Below the pieces are notes generated by a model. It saw nothing but the letters and a program-made list of their open reading frames with translations. It made no database searches and was not told the origin of the DNA. Made by a program: the position numbers and the translations under genes. From assembly GCA_005888325.1 (NCBI GenBank), contig VAWU01000062.1, positions 1 through 43,216 of the forward strand: a stretch of DNA of 43,216 nt. The letters are read 5' to 3'. This document shows, one piece after another, positions 32,571 to 41,309 of the stretch; within the stretch, counting starts at the first letter, position 1, and every line of letters begins with the position of its first letter. The stretch comes from Actinomycetota bacterium (GTDB lineage Bacteria > Actinomycetota > Acidimicrobiia > Acidimicrobiales > AC-14).

Positions 32571-32627
32571 CAGGATCACCGCCTTCGGAGCCGTACCGTC
32601 TTCGGAGCCGGGGCCAGCGTACGGGCA

Positions 32628-32633
32628 TAGCCT
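32628..32633 (+). promoter_or_regulatory. Leaderless -10 box (TAGCCT)
   Basis: TAGCCT ends 8 nt before GTG 32642, without a ribosome binding site. Confidence 0.5.
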
Positions 32634-32641
32634 TCTCGCTC

Positions 32642-33208
32642 GTGATCCGTCGCCCGACCCACGCCCGCATCGAGCCCCTCCCGCCGGGAGAGCACGACGA
32701 GGAGGTGCGGGAGCTGCTCGAGGGGGTCGTCGTGCCGGGCGCCTTCGCCTCGAACATCTTCGGCACCCTCGTGCGCCACCCCGGCCTCTTCCGCCGGTGG
32801 CTCCCGTTCGGTGGGAAGTTGCTGAGCGGGCGGATCCCTGCGCGCCAGCGCGAGCTCGCCATCCTGCGCACCGCGTGGTTGTGCCGTTCGAACTACGAAT
32901 GGGGCCAGCACGTCCTCATCGCCCGGTCCGCCGGCATCTCCGACGACGAGATCCGCCGCGTGCAGTCGGGGCCCGACGCCGACGGCTGGGAGCAGTTCGA
33001 ACGCGTGCTCCTCCGCGCGACCGACGAGTTGCACGCCGACGCGTGCATCGCGGACGACACGTGGGCCGCATTGGCCGCGCGGTACGACGAGCGGCAGCTC
33101 ATCGAGCTGCCCATGCTCGTGGGCCACTACCACCTCGTCGCGTTCACACTGAACTCGCTCGGTGTGCAGCTCGAGCCCGGCCTCGAGGGCCTTCCCGTCG
33201 ATCCCTAG
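32642..33208 (+). CDS. Carboxymuconolactone decarboxylase (CMD) family protein
   Basis: GTG 32642 gives 188 residues. The family block is clear: RIPARQRELAILRTAWLC, SNYEWGQHVLIARSAGISDDEI, and later ALAARYDERQLIELPMLVGHYH. The variant has YEWGQH and only one Cys in this region, so it lacks the CxxC of AhpD-type peroxidase partners. It belongs with the CMD proteins linked to decarboxylation or unknown steps in breakdown pathways. It is single-domain and cytoplasmic. A GT39-like gene follows on the same strand but has its own TAGGCT box, so the two may be transcribed apart. Confidence 0.86.
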   Translation: MIRRPTHARIEPLPPGEHDEEVRELLEGVVVPGAFASNIFGTLVRHPGLFRRWLPFGGKLLSGRIPARQRELAILRTAWLCRSNYEWGQHVLIARSAGISDDEIRRVQSGPDADGWEQFERVLLRATDELHADACIADDTWAALAARYDERQLIELPMLVGHYHLVAFTLNSLGVQLEPGLEGLPVDP

Positions 33209-33224
33209 CGCGGCGGTCGCCCGA

Positions 33225-33230
33225 TAGGCT
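33225..33230 (+). promoter_or_regulatory. Leaderless -10 box (TAGGCT) before the GT39-like gene
   Basis: TAGGCT ends 7 nt before ATG 33238. That ATG opens only an 11-codon ORF, so the box marks a transcript that begins with a mini-ORF. Confidence 0.5.
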
Positions 33231-33237
33231 GCCCCGG

Positions 33238-33273
33238 ATGAGAACGGGAGGGGCTCGTTGGCGCAGGTGGTGA
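33238..33273 (+). CDS. 11-codon leader ORF ahead of the GT39-like gene
   Basis: ATG 33238 stands at the expected transcript start and encodes MRTGGARWRRW. Its TGA (33271-33273) overlaps a GTG at 33270 that is in frame with the next gene, while TTG 33258, which has GGGAGGGG in front, lies inside it. The peptide has two Trp and four Arg in 11 residues. It may couple translation or sense translation speed at Arg or Trp codons. This is a position-based inference. Confidence 0.35.
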   Translation: MRTGGARWRRW

Positions 33274-34592
33274 CCGACGAGGTCATCGCACCGACCGACA
33301 GCCCGCGCGTCGCAAGCCCGCGATCGACGCGCCTGTGGCTCGCCGTCGTTCTCGGCCTCGCCACGCTGTTGCGCGTGCTGTGGGTCCTGCATGCCGCGCG
33401 TCCGACCAGAGCGCTGAACGACCCGTACTTCTACACCGTGTTCGGCGAGCAGATCTCGCAGGGTCGCGGCTACACCCTCCTCTCCGGTGACCCCACCGCG
33501 TTCTATCCGGTCGGTTACCCCGCCGTGCTCGGCGCCGCGTTCTGGCTGATGCACCATACCTTCGTGCCGGACAGCCCGGCGCGGGTGATCGGGTTCCTCC
33601 AGCTCGTCCTGGGAGTGGCAACCGTGGCCCTCGTCTTCGAGGTGGCGCGGCGCCTGTACGACGAGGCCACGGGCCTGGTGGCGGCGGCCGTCGTCGCTCT
33701 TTGGCCCAACCTCATCTTCCACACGGCGGTCGCGCTGTCGGAGACCGTCTTCAACTTCCTGGTGATGGGCGCGGTGCTCGTGATCGTGTGGAGGCCATGG
33801 GGCCGCCTGCGGACCGGCCAGGTGGCGCTCTTCGGTGCGCTCGTCGGCGTCTCCGCGCTCGTGCGCCCGATCTCGCTCCTGTTCCTCCCGGTGCTGCTGT
33901 TCGCGTGGAGGCGGGCGGGCGTCGCGTGGCGGCCATCGCTGCGGTGGCTGCTCGTTGTCGTGCTCGCCGCCGGCGCCGTCATCGCCCCGTGGACGATCCG
34001 CAACGTCATCCGCATGAACTACCCGGTGGTGATCTCGGCCAACTTCGGCGAGGACCTCTGCATGAGCCGGCACCCTCATGCCACCGGCGGCTTCGACCTC
34101 AGCGACTACTGCTACCACGGGTTCGAGAAGTACAAGCCGCCGGACTACGAGATCCGCAAGGATGCCGGCACCCGCAGCCGCGCCATCAGCTATCTCCTCC
34201 ACCACCCGCTCGACGAGCCGCGTCTCATGTTCTGGCGGGCGTACTTCACGTTCCATCACGACCGCGACGGGTTGGAGGCGTCGGAGTCGTACGGGCACTA
34301 CCGGTACCTCAGCGGCCATGCGCGGGAGCTGCTGGGAACGGTCGCGGACTTCTACTTCTTCGCCGCGCTCGGCCTGGGGGTGCTCGGCCTCTGGCGCATC
34401 CGGGCCCGACAGGATGTGCGGCGCTTGTTCGTCGTGCTCGCGATGGCCGCGCTGGCGGCGCCTCCGTTGGTGTTCTTCGGCGATCCGCGCTTCCACGTTC
34501 CCGCCGTCCCGCTGTTCGCCATCCCTGTCGCTTTGTCGCTGCTCGCGGTGCTGCGGCGGGTCAAGGAGAAGGCGCCGGCGGGCGGGTCGTGA
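33258..34592 (+). CDS. GT39-like (ArnT/PMT-type) membrane glycosyltransferase
   Basis: TTG 33258 has GGGAGGGG 6 nt upstream; GTG 33270 is the alternative, coupled to the leader ORF. The 444 residues have about ten membrane spans. The first external loop contains LNDPYFYTVFGEQISQGRG and FYPVGYPAVLG, the region that in GT39/ArnT-like proteins carries the catalytic Asp and the G(Y/F)P motif. Such enzymes move a sugar from a polyprenyl phosphate to protein or lipid on the outer face of the membrane. A long external loop (about 255-330) follows the middle spans and is typical. The acceptor is unknown. Its 3' end overlaps the convergent GH78 gene by 32 bp. Confidence 0.78.
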   Translation: MAQVVTDEVIAPTDSPRVASPRSTRLWLAVVLGLATLLRVLWVLHAARPTRALNDPYFYTVFGEQISQGRGYTLLSGDPTAFYPVGYPAVLGAAFWLMHHTFVPDSPARVIGFLQLVLGVATVALVFEVARRLYDEATGLVAAAVVALWPNLIFHTAVALSETVFNFLVMGAVLVIVWRPWGRLRTGQVALFGALVGVSALVRPISLLFLPVLLFAWRRAGVAWRPSLRWLLVVVLAAGAVIAPWTIRNVIRMNYPVVISANFGEDLCMSRHPHATGGFDLSDYCYHGFEKYKPPDYEIRKDAGTRSRAISYLLHHPLDEPRLMFWRAYFTFHHDRDGLEASESYGHYRYLSGHARELLGTVADFYFFAALGLGVLGLWRIRARQDVRRLFVVLAMAALAAPPLVFFGDPRFHVPAVPLFAIPVALSLLAVLRRVKEKAPAGGS

Positions 34593-36870
34593 CCGCCATC
34601 CCCTCGGGGGCCTCCACGCTGATGTCGGTTCCGTCGACGCGCACCGACACCCAGCCCCTCGGCGTGGGCACCCGGGCCGCCGCCCACCGCAGCGGCCCGA
34701 GGTAGGGGTCGACGAACACCGACGCGTAGCCGGGGGTGACGGGGCGCACGCCGACGACGTACGCGACGAGGTCGTAGGTCGGGCTGGCCGACCAGCCGTG
34801 ACAGCGGCTCGAGCGGCCCAGCGGGGCGTCCCAATACTCCTCGAACGTCGTGTTGCCCCGCGCCACCTGCGCGTGCCAGCGCAGGAGGCTGGCGACGACC
34901 AAGTCGCGCCGCCCGTGGCGAAAGAGTGCCTCGTGGAGGAACCGGCAGTAGAAGGGCTGGGCCGCCACCACGTCGTGCTCGACGTCGAAAGGATCGGGCG
35001 CCAACCATTGCGACCGGAGCCCGGAGGGGTCGGCCGGTGTCTCGGTGATGACGAGGCGCGCCGGGTCGGTGATGCGCTCGATGACCCCGGGGACGCGTGC
35101 GTCGGGAACGAGGCCGGCCAGGAGCGCGGCGGCGTTGGTCTGCTGACTCACCCGCCGGCTGCGGCCGCGCGGACCGAGCGCATCGACGTAGACGTCGCGT
35201 TCGTCGTCCCAGAGCGCCTCAAAGGCGTTCGCGGTGCGAGCGATGAGCGCGCGCACGTTGCTCGCGCCGGGCAGGGTCGCGTAATCCGCGAGCGTGGCGG
35301 CGTACAACGCGTCATGCGCGCCGGTCACCGCGTCGCGTTCGACCTGCGCCCAGTCGATGAACACCCAGCCCGGGAAGTCCTCCAGCAGGCCGCTCGCGCC
35401 CCGTTGTCGCTCGTACCGCTCCACGATCCCGTCCGCGACCGCGAGGTGGTCGCGGACGAGCTCCTCGTCGCCCGAGTGCTCCCAATAGCGCGCCAGCGCG
35501 CGGATCCAGTGCAGTGAGTAGTCGGGGATGGTGATCCCGCCGAGGGACAGGTCGCAGGCGATGGCCATCGCCAGCAGGCCGTCGGGACGGCGGCTGCGCC
35601 CGGCCAGGGCGAGGTGGTGACGGGCGAGCCGCCAGTCGGGGTTGCTCACGTAGGTCACGAGCGCGTGCACGTAGGAGTCGCCGACCCACGCCCGCTGCTC
35701 GCGCCCGGGGCAGTCGAGGAACGCGTCGGTCGAGCAGAGGTCGAGCGTGCGCGCGCCGACCTGCCACACCCGCTCGAAGCGTTCGTCGTCACACGTGAAC
35801 GCGGCCCCCTCCGGCCGGGGAAACGTGCGCTCGTCGAGGTCGACGTCGACCTGTGTGCCCTCCGGATGATGCACCGCGAGGTAGCGCAGCCCCACGGGGT
35901 CGAAGAAGGTGACGACCACGTCGGTGGTGCTCCCTGCGATGTACCGCCCGGCCCAGTTGCGCGGCTCGAGCTCGGGCAGGCCGTCGCCGCGCAGGTCCTC
36001 GCCGCCGGCGACGTCGATGATGGCACCGGCCGGTGCCCTGGCTCGCAACCGCACATGGCCCAGGCAGACGCGGCCCAGGTCCAACACCGACAGCCGGCGG
36101 TCGCCGTCCGAAGCGCGTTCGATGGCTTCGAACGCGGAGAGCGGATCGTCCCCGGTGTCGGCGCGCACGGGTTGTTGGTCGACGACGACGCGTACCGGCC
36201 CGACGGGTGTCGACCGGAGCTGGGGGATGAGGCGGGGGAGCGGCGAGGTGTAGGGCGCCGCGGGAGGCCGGTCGAGGACGGTTCCGAGCCGCGACCTCAA
36301 CCCGACGGTGGCGGGCCATTCGGAGCCGTTGACCGCGGCGTCGTGCAGCCCCGGCGGTGAGAGCCGCCCGTCCACGATCTCGGGGGGCAGCCCGTGCAGG
36401 CGCGCCCAGGTCGAGGGCAACCATTCGGTCGGCAACGCCCGCCAGTGCCCGCCGCTCAGAATCTCGACCGGTGCGGCGGGGGCCGTCTCGAAGCAGAACG
36501 ACCCCCGGCCGAGAGACCCGATGAGGGGGGCAGGCACCCACCACGGGTTGGGCGTGCCGTAGTGGCGGCAGTGCGCGACGACGACGTTGGGGCCGACGCG
36601 CAGGTGCGGCGCGAGGTCGTGCTCGTCCCACCCGAGGAACTGTGGCTCACCGCGCACGGGCCCGCGACCGAGCTCGACGCCGTTGACGTAGAGCACGTAC
36701 CGCGAGTCGCATGTGGCGCGAGCGGGGAGCGAGACCGGATGCTCCGTGACCGCGATCACCACCCGCAGGTAGACGTCGTGGGCCACAGGTGCGTCGGGCC
36801 TCGGCCGGGCCGTGTCGGGTTCCGGGCTCCAGATCCACTGTCCCCGCCAGTGCTGCGGCCAGGGCGTCAC
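34561..36870 (-). CDS. Glycoside hydrolase family 78-like (alpha-L-rhamnosidase type)
   Basis: GTG 36870, 4 nt after the Nfu_N stop, gives 769 residues. The arrangement is that of GH78: N-terminal beta domains (residues 1-330, with WRGQWIWSPEPD and YVLYVNGVELGRGP), then an (alpha/alpha)6 barrel and a C-terminal beta domain. The catalytic region reads STDAFLDCPGREQRAWVGD, with E391 in the place of the general acid (family form DCPQRxER). Later TFEEYWD and CHGWSASPTY match the family's second acid and substrate-binding His/Trp. No signal peptide is found, so it is a cytoplasmic enzyme. It probably removes rhamnose or a related deoxysugar from an imported glycoside. Confidence 0.82.
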   Translation of the reverse strand: MTPWPQHWRGQWIWSPEPDTARPRPDAPVAHDVYLRVVIAVTEHPVSLPARATCDSRYVLYVNGVELGRGPVRGEPQFLGWDEHDLAPHLRVGPNVVVAHCRHYGTPNPWWVPAPLIGSLGRGSFCFETAPAAPVEILSGGHWRALPTEWLPSTWARLHGLPPEIVDGRLSPPGLHDAAVNGSEWPATVGLRSRLGTVLDRPPAAPYTSPLPRLIPQLRSTPVGPVRVVVDQQPVRADTGDDPLSAFEAIERASDGDRRLSVLDLGRVCLGHVRLRARAPAGAIIDVAGGEDLRGDGLPELEPRNWAGRYIAGSTTDVVVTFFDPVGLRYLAVHHPEGTQVDVDLDERTFPRPEGAAFTCDDERFERVWQVGARTLDLCSTDAFLDCPGREQRAWVGDSYVHALVTYVSNPDWRLARHHLALAGRSRRPDGLLAMAIACDLSLGGITIPDYSLHWIRALARYWEHSGDEELVRDHLAVADGIVERYERQRGASGLLEDFPGWVFIDWAQVERDAVTGAHDALYAATLADYATLPGASNVRALIARTANAFEALWDDERDVYVDALGPRGRSRRVSQQTNAAALLAGLVPDARVPGVIERITDPARLVITETPADPSGLRSQWLAPDPFDVEHDVVAAQPFYCRFLHEALFRHGRRDLVVASLLRWHAQVARGNTTFEEYWDAPLGRSSRCHGWSASPTYDLVAYVVGVRPVTPGYASVFVDPYLGPLRWAAARVPTPRGWVSVRVDGTDISVEAPEGMAVTTRPPAPSP

Positions 36871-36874
36871 CTCG

Positions 36875-37132
36875 TCAGAGGTGCTCGGCCGCCGCGGCCT
36901 GGACGGCTTCGACGATCGCATCCCAGCTCGCGTCGGGCTCACGCGTGATCGTGACGAAGTCGCTCACACCGAACACCGCGGCGACGCCATCCGTCTCGAA
37001 CACGGCCTTGGCGAACGGATGGTCCACTGCGTCGGCGGCGCGCTTGAAGTTGATCGTGCCGGGCAGCGTGGTGTCGAGCTGGAACCGCATCGCGTTGGGG
37101 TTCGGCGTGGGCGCGGGTGAGGCGGTGGCCAT
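36875..37132 (-). CDS. Nfu/NifU N-terminal domain protein (standalone)
   Basis: ATG 37132 follows GGGAGG at 7 nt. The 85 residues are a single Nfu_N domain: PTPNPNAMRFQLD at the start (family form TPNPNALKF), then FAKAVFETDGVAAVFGVSDFVTITR and WDAIVEAVQAAAAEHL. Full Nfu proteins have a C-terminal CxxC domain that carries the iron-sulfur cluster; it is missing here. The lone N-terminal domain is known in several bacteria and may assist cluster delivery through contacts with other scaffold proteins. It lies between an acyl-CoA synthetase fusion and GH78 on the same strand, with no iron-sulfur gene next to it. Confidence 0.86.
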   Translation of the reverse strand: MATASPAPTPNPNAMRFQLDTTLPGTINFKRAADAVDHPFAKAVFETDGVAAVFGVSDFVTITREPDASWDAIVEAVQAAAAEHL

Positions 37133-37158
37133 GGACGTCCTCCCTGATCGGCGTCTGT

Positions 37159-39837
37159 CTACCGCAGCCGGCGCAGGGCGAGCTCGGGCCGCGGCATCCA
37201 CGGCGCGAGCCGAACCTTGGCGTCGACGGCCACCGCGCCCGCGGGCGAGGCGATGACGGGGTTGAGATCGAGCTCGGCGATCTCGGGGATGTCGTCGACC
37301 AGGCGGCCGACGCGGAGCGGCGGCGCACCCCGGTACCCGAAGAGCAGCGGCGAGCCGCGGGTGGCGCGCACGAGCTCGTACGCGTCGATATCGGTGAGCG
37401 GCAGCACGCGAAAGACGCGATCGCCGAGCAGCTCGACGGCGGTGCCGCCCGAGCCGAACATGACCAGTGGCCCGAACGACGGGTCCTGCACCACACCCAC
37501 GATGACCTCGGGTCCCGCGTCGGCCATGGTCTGCACGACTGCGCCGCCCATCGCTTCGCCGAGCGACGCCTCCATCGAGGTGTAGGCGGCGGCGACCTCA
37601 GGCGCGGTGCCGAGCCCGAGGCGGACCCCGCCGACGTCGATCTTGTGCACGATGTCGCCGGAGCCGGCCTTGAGCACGACCGGGAAGCCCATCTTCTCCG
37701 CCACCTTGACCGCCTCGTCGGCCGACGTCACGTGCGTCGTCGCCACGATCGGGATGCCGTAGTCGCTGAGCAGCTCGATGGCCGAGGCGGGGTCGAGCCA
37801 GGTTCCGTCGGGGCGCTCGTCGAGCACGGTGTCGACGAGGATCCGCGCCGCTCGCCCGTCCACACCCTCGAGATCGGGGAGCGCGCCCTCCGGGCGCCGC
37901 AGCCAGGCCGCGTGGTCGACGACGCGCGCCAGCGCGTTGGCCGCCGCCTCGGGATAGGCGAACGAAGGGATGGGTCGCGGCCCGAGGCTCAACGGCTCCG
38001 GGGTGCCCTGCATGGCGAGGAAGTTGGCGAGCACGGGCTTGTCGGAGCCGGCGGCGGCCTCGCTGACGGCGCGAGCCACGTCATCGGCGCGCGTCACGAG
38101 GGGCGGGATGAAGATGACGACGACGGCGTCGACCCCGGAGTCGGCCAGCACCGTGCGGACCGCGCGGCCGTAGTCGGCGGCGGAGGCCGACGCCACCAGG
38201 TCGACCGGGTTGCGCACCGCGGCAGCCGCGGGCAGGAACGACCGCAGCTCGCCCCGGGTGTCCTGCGACAGCTCCGGCACCTCCAGGCCCTGACCCTCGC
38301 ACGCGTCGGCCGCCAGGATGCCGGGACCGCCCGCGTTGCCGACGATCGCGACCCGGCCGCCGCGCGGCAGCGGCTGGTGGGTGAGGACGTGCGCCACGTC
38401 GAAGAGCTGCTCGAGCGTGTCGACGCGTATGACACCTGTCTGGCGAAACAACGCGTCGACTGCGGCCTCGGGGCTGGCCAGCGCGGCCGTGTGCGACGTG
38501 GCGGCGAGCGTGCCCGCCGCGGATCGTCCGCTCTTCACCGCCACGATGGGCTTGCGGCGCGACACGCGGCGGGCGATGCGGCTGAACGAGCGGGGATTGC
38601 CGAACGACTCGACGTAGAGCAGGACGACGTCGGTGCCATCGTCGCGTTCCCAGTACTGCAGGAGGTCGTTGGTGCTGACGTCGGCCTTGTTGCCCACCGA
38701 GACGAACGTGGACACACCGAGGCCCAGGCGGCTCGACTGCTCGAGGACGGCGATCCCGAGCGCCCCCGACTGCGACGAGAACGCCACCCGGCCCGCACGC
38801 GGCGGAACGGGCGCGAACGTCGCGTTCATGCTCACGCCCGCCGCGGTGTTCACCACGCCCATGCAGTTGGGCCCGACCATGCGCATGCCGTGCGCCCGGG
38901 CCCGCCGCACCAGTTCGCGTTCCGCCTCGGCACCGTCGGGACCCGTCTCCGCGAAGCCCGCCGAGATGACGACCAGCCCACGCACCCGTTTCGTGGCGCA
39001 CTGCTCGACCACCTCCAGAACCTGCGAGGCGGGCACGACGATCACGGCCACGTCGACGTCGTCGGGGACGTCGATGACGCTGGGGTAGGCGCGCACACTC
39101 GCGACGTGGGGCGCGGTCGGGTGCACGGGGTAGACGGGCCCGGCGAAGTCGCCGTCGAGGAGGTTGCGCAAGATCTCGTGCCCGATCGTCCCCCGTCGCC
39201 GCCCGGCTCCGATGACCGCGATCGACCGGGGTCGCAATAATCGCTCCACCGATCGTGCCGAGGCCGATTGCTCGCGATCGTGCATCGCGGCCTCCGACGC
39301 CTCGGTCGGTTCGATCGGGAACACGACGCGCACGACACCCTCGGTGAAGCTGGTGGCGTCCTGGAAGCCGGCCGCGTGGAAGAGATCGCGCATGCGGCGG
39401 TTCTGCGGCAGCGTCTCGGCGACGAAGCGGGTGATGCCGTGGGCCCGGGCGATCACCGCGAGGTGCTCGAGCAGGATCGTGCCCAGGCCCCGACCCTGGT
39501 GGACATCGTCGACGGTGAAGGCGACCTCTGCCTCGGTGCCGTCACCTCCGGGGTTGCGGTCGTAGCGCGCCACCGCGACCATCTCGTCGTCGAGCTCGGC
39601 GATGAGCGCCATGCGGTCGTCGTAGTCGACCTGGGTGAAGCGCTCGATCTCGAGCGTCGAAAGCACCGGGTGGGGCGTGAAGAAGCGGAGGTAGATCGTC
39701 TCCTGCGAGAGGCGGGCGTGCAGCGCGACGAGCGCATCCGCGTCGGTCGGCCGGATCGGACGGACGTGGGCGGTGCCGCCATCCGTGAGCACCACGTCGG
39801 ACTCCCACTCGGCCGGGTAGCCGTGGGTCGCGGACAT
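37159..39837 (-). CDS. GNAT fused to ADP-forming acyl-CoA synthetase domains (Pat-like)
   Basis: ATG 39837 follows a TACGCT box at leaderless spacing. The 892 residues contain a GNAT domain (about 15-175, acetyl-CoA loop QGRGLGT at 114-120), a CoA-binding Rossmann domain (200-330, RSIAVIGAG), a ligase-like domain (345-480) and an ATP-grasp part (650-892, FPVVLKAGSGDIVHKIDVGGV). This is the order seen in the protein acetyltransferase Pat family of actinomycetes, which modify lysines of acyl-CoA synthetases. The phosphohistidine loop reads TSHTAALAS (H449), so the synthetase half may remain active. It could link acetyl-CoA level to control of the AMP-forming synthetase at 16256 and others. Confidence 0.9.
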   Translation of the reverse strand: MSATHGYPAEWESDVVLTDGGTAHVRPIRPTDADALVALHARLSQETIYLRFFTPHPVLSTLEIERFTQVDYDDRMALIAELDDEMVAVARYDRNPGGDGTEAEVAFTVDDVHQGRGLGTILLEHLAVIARAHGITRFVAETLPQNRRMRDLFHAAGFQDATSFTEGVVRVVFPIEPTEASEAAMHDREQSASARSVERLLRPRSIAVIGAGRRRGTIGHEILRNLLDGDFAGPVYPVHPTAPHVASVRAYPSVIDVPDDVDVAVIVVPASQVLEVVEQCATKRVRGLVVISAGFAETGPDGAEAERELVRRARAHGMRMVGPNCMGVVNTAAGVSMNATFAPVPPRAGRVAFSSQSGALGIAVLEQSSRLGLGVSTFVSVGNKADVSTNDLLQYWERDDGTDVVLLYVESFGNPRSFSRIARRVSRRKPIVAVKSGRSAAGTLAATSHTAALASPEAAVDALFRQTGVIRVDTLEQLFDVAHVLTHQPLPRGGRVAIVGNAGGPGILAADACEGQGLEVPELSQDTRGELRSFLPAAAAVRNPVDLVASASAADYGRAVRTVLADSGVDAVVVIFIPPLVTRADDVARAVSEAAAGSDKPVLANFLAMQGTPEPLSLGPRPIPSFAYPEAAANALARVVDHAAWLRRPEGALPDLEGVDGRAARILVDTVLDERPDGTWLDPASAIELLSDYGIPIVATTHVTSADEAVKVAEKMGFPVVLKAGSGDIVHKIDVGGVRLGLGTAPEVAAAYTSMEASLGEAMGGAVVQTMADAGPEVIVGVVQDPSFGPLVMFGSGGTAVELLGDRVFRVLPLTDIDAYELVRATRGSPLLFGYRGAPPLRVGRLVDDIPEIAELDLNPVIASPAGAVAVDAKVRLAPWMPRPELALRRLR

Positions 39838-39844
39838 GGGGGCG

Positions 39845-39850
39845 AGCGTA
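39845..39850 (-). promoter_or_regulatory. Leaderless -10 box (TACGCT) for the Pat-like gene
   Basis: On the minus strand TACGCT ends 7 nt before ATG 39837. Confidence 0.55.
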
Positions 39851-39905
39851 CGCGCCCGTCCTCGTGCCGGCGCGACCGACCCCGGTCGTCGCCGCACGGG
39901 CGCAC

Positions 39906-39911
39906 TAACGT
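39906..39911 (+). promoter_or_regulatory. Leaderless -10 box (TAACGT) for the HAD-PlsC gene
   Basis: TAACGT ends 6 nt before ATG 39918, with no ribosome binding site. Confidence 0.55.
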
Positions 39912-39917
39912 CGCAGC

Positions 39918-41300
39918 ATGGCCGCCGACCGCGCCGCTGCCTTCTTCGACCTCGACCGCACACTGTTGGGAGGGGCCAGCGGGCCGCTCCTCAACGAGGC
40001 CCTGATCGCAGCCGGGCTGCTGCCCGACCGGCACCTGCCCGGCGAGAACCTCGTCTTCAAGGTCTACGAGGTGGTGGGGGAGACGCTCGTCGGCATGGCA
40101 CTCGCGCGCCGGGCGGCGGGTTTCGCGGCCGGGTGGAACCGCGAGGTCGTCCAGGAGGCGGCGGCCAAGGCGGCCGAGTCGCTGGCCGAGCACGTGCTGC
40201 CCTACGCCGTGCCCTTGGTCGACGAGCACCAGCGCGCCGGGCGCCCGGTGGTGCTCGCCACCACCACGCCGTACGACCTCGTCCTGCCCCTGGCCGAGCG
40301 CCTGGGCTTCGACGACGTGGTCGCGACCCGCTACGGAGTCGACGACGAGGGCCGCTACTCGGGCGGGATCGACGGCGAGTTCGTGTGGTTCACGGGCAAG
40401 TTGGCTGCCATCCGACGGTGGGCCAACGAGCACGACGTCGACCTCCGGCAGAGCTGGGCCTACTCCGACAGCGTCTACGACGCGCCGATGCTCGCGGCCG
40501 TCGGTCATCCGACCGCGGTGAACCCCGACCCCCGGCTGCGCGTGCTGGCCACACTGCGACGCTGGCCGATGCGCTGGCTCGACGTTCCACCCGGCGTGCC
40601 CAAGCTGGCCGGCTTGGAGCCCCTCGACATCGTTCGGCTGTTGACCCGGCCCGAGTTGTTCCCGTACGCGCGCTTCGACATCGCAGGCGTCGATCGCATC
40701 CCCCAACGGGGCCCGGCGATCATCGTGGCCAACCACCGCAGCTACTTTGACACCGCCGCGGTGGGTTTGACGGTGATGAAGCGAGGGCGTCCGATCCGCT
40801 TCCTCGGCAAGAAGGAGGTGTTCGACGCGCCCGTCGTCGGTCCCCTCGCCCGCGCGATGGGCGGCATCCGTGTCGAGCGAGGGAGCGGTTCCGACGAGCC
40901 GCTACGCGCCGCAGCCGAGGCGTTGGAGGCGGGAGAGCTGGTCGCCTTGATGCCCCAGGGCACGATCCCGCGTGGCGAGCTGTTCTTCGACCCGATGTTG
41001 AAGGGAAGGCCGGGTGCCGCCCGTCTGGCCGCGATGACGAAGGCCCCGGTGATCCCGATCGGGCTGTGGGGCACCGAGAAGGTGTGGCCCCGCCGGGCGC
41101 GCCTGCCCAACGTCACCAACCTCACGAGCCCCCCGACCGTGCGCACGCGCGTCGGCGCGCCGGTGGCCCTGGGTTACGACGACGTTGCCGCGGACACCGC
41201 GCGCATCATGGAGGCGATCATCTCGCTCCTGCCCGCCGAGGCGCGTGACCGGCACACGCCGACGCCCGAGGAGATCGCGCTCGCCATGCCTTCCCACTGA
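39918..41300 (+). CDS. HAD-IB phosphatase fused to PlsC acyltransferase
   Basis: ATG 39918 gives 460 residues. The N-terminal half (1-215) is a HAD-IB phosphatase: D11 and D13 in FFDLDRTLL, TTTPYD, K161, and YSDSVYD with the late Asp residues. The C-terminal half (240-460) is an acyltransferase of the PlsC type: NHRSYFD (H273, D278) and the PQGTIPRG substrate loop. Fusions of this sort are common in actinomycetes (SerB2-like or CicA-type acyltransferase proteins). The likely reactions are removal of a phosphate from a glycerol or serine phosphate and acylation to phosphatidic acid in the membrane. It is divergent from the Pat-like gene, with two mirrored leaderless promoters in an 80-bp gap. 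Confidence 0.91.
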   Translation: MAADRAAAFFDLDRTLLGGASGPLLNEALIAAGLLPDRHLPGENLVFKVYEVVGETLVGMALARRAAGFAAGWNREVVQEAAAKAAESLAEHVLPYAVPLVDEHQRAGRPVVLATTTPYDLVLPLAERLGFDDVVATRYGVDDEGRYSGGIDGEFVWFTGKLAAIRRWANEHDVDLRQSWAYSDSVYDAPMLAAVGHPTAVNPDPRLRVLATLRRWPMRWLDVPPGVPKLAGLEPLDIVRLLTRPELFPYARFDIAGVDRIPQRGPAIIVANHRSYFDTAAVGLTVMKRGRPIRFLGKKEVFDAPVVGPLARAMGGIRVERGSGSDEPLRAAAEALEAGELVALMPQGTIPRGELFFDPMLKGRPGAARLAAMTKAPVIPIGLWGTEKVWPRRARLPNVTNLTSPPTVRTRVGAPVALGYDDVAADTARIMEAIISLLPAEARDRHTPTPEEIALAMPSH

Positions 41301-41309
41301 CCACAGAGG

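Noticed and set aside
37117-39240. 707-aa plus-strand ORF opposite the Pat-like gene
   Set aside because: Shadow of the GNAT/acyl-CoA synthetase fusion; no domain is visible in it.
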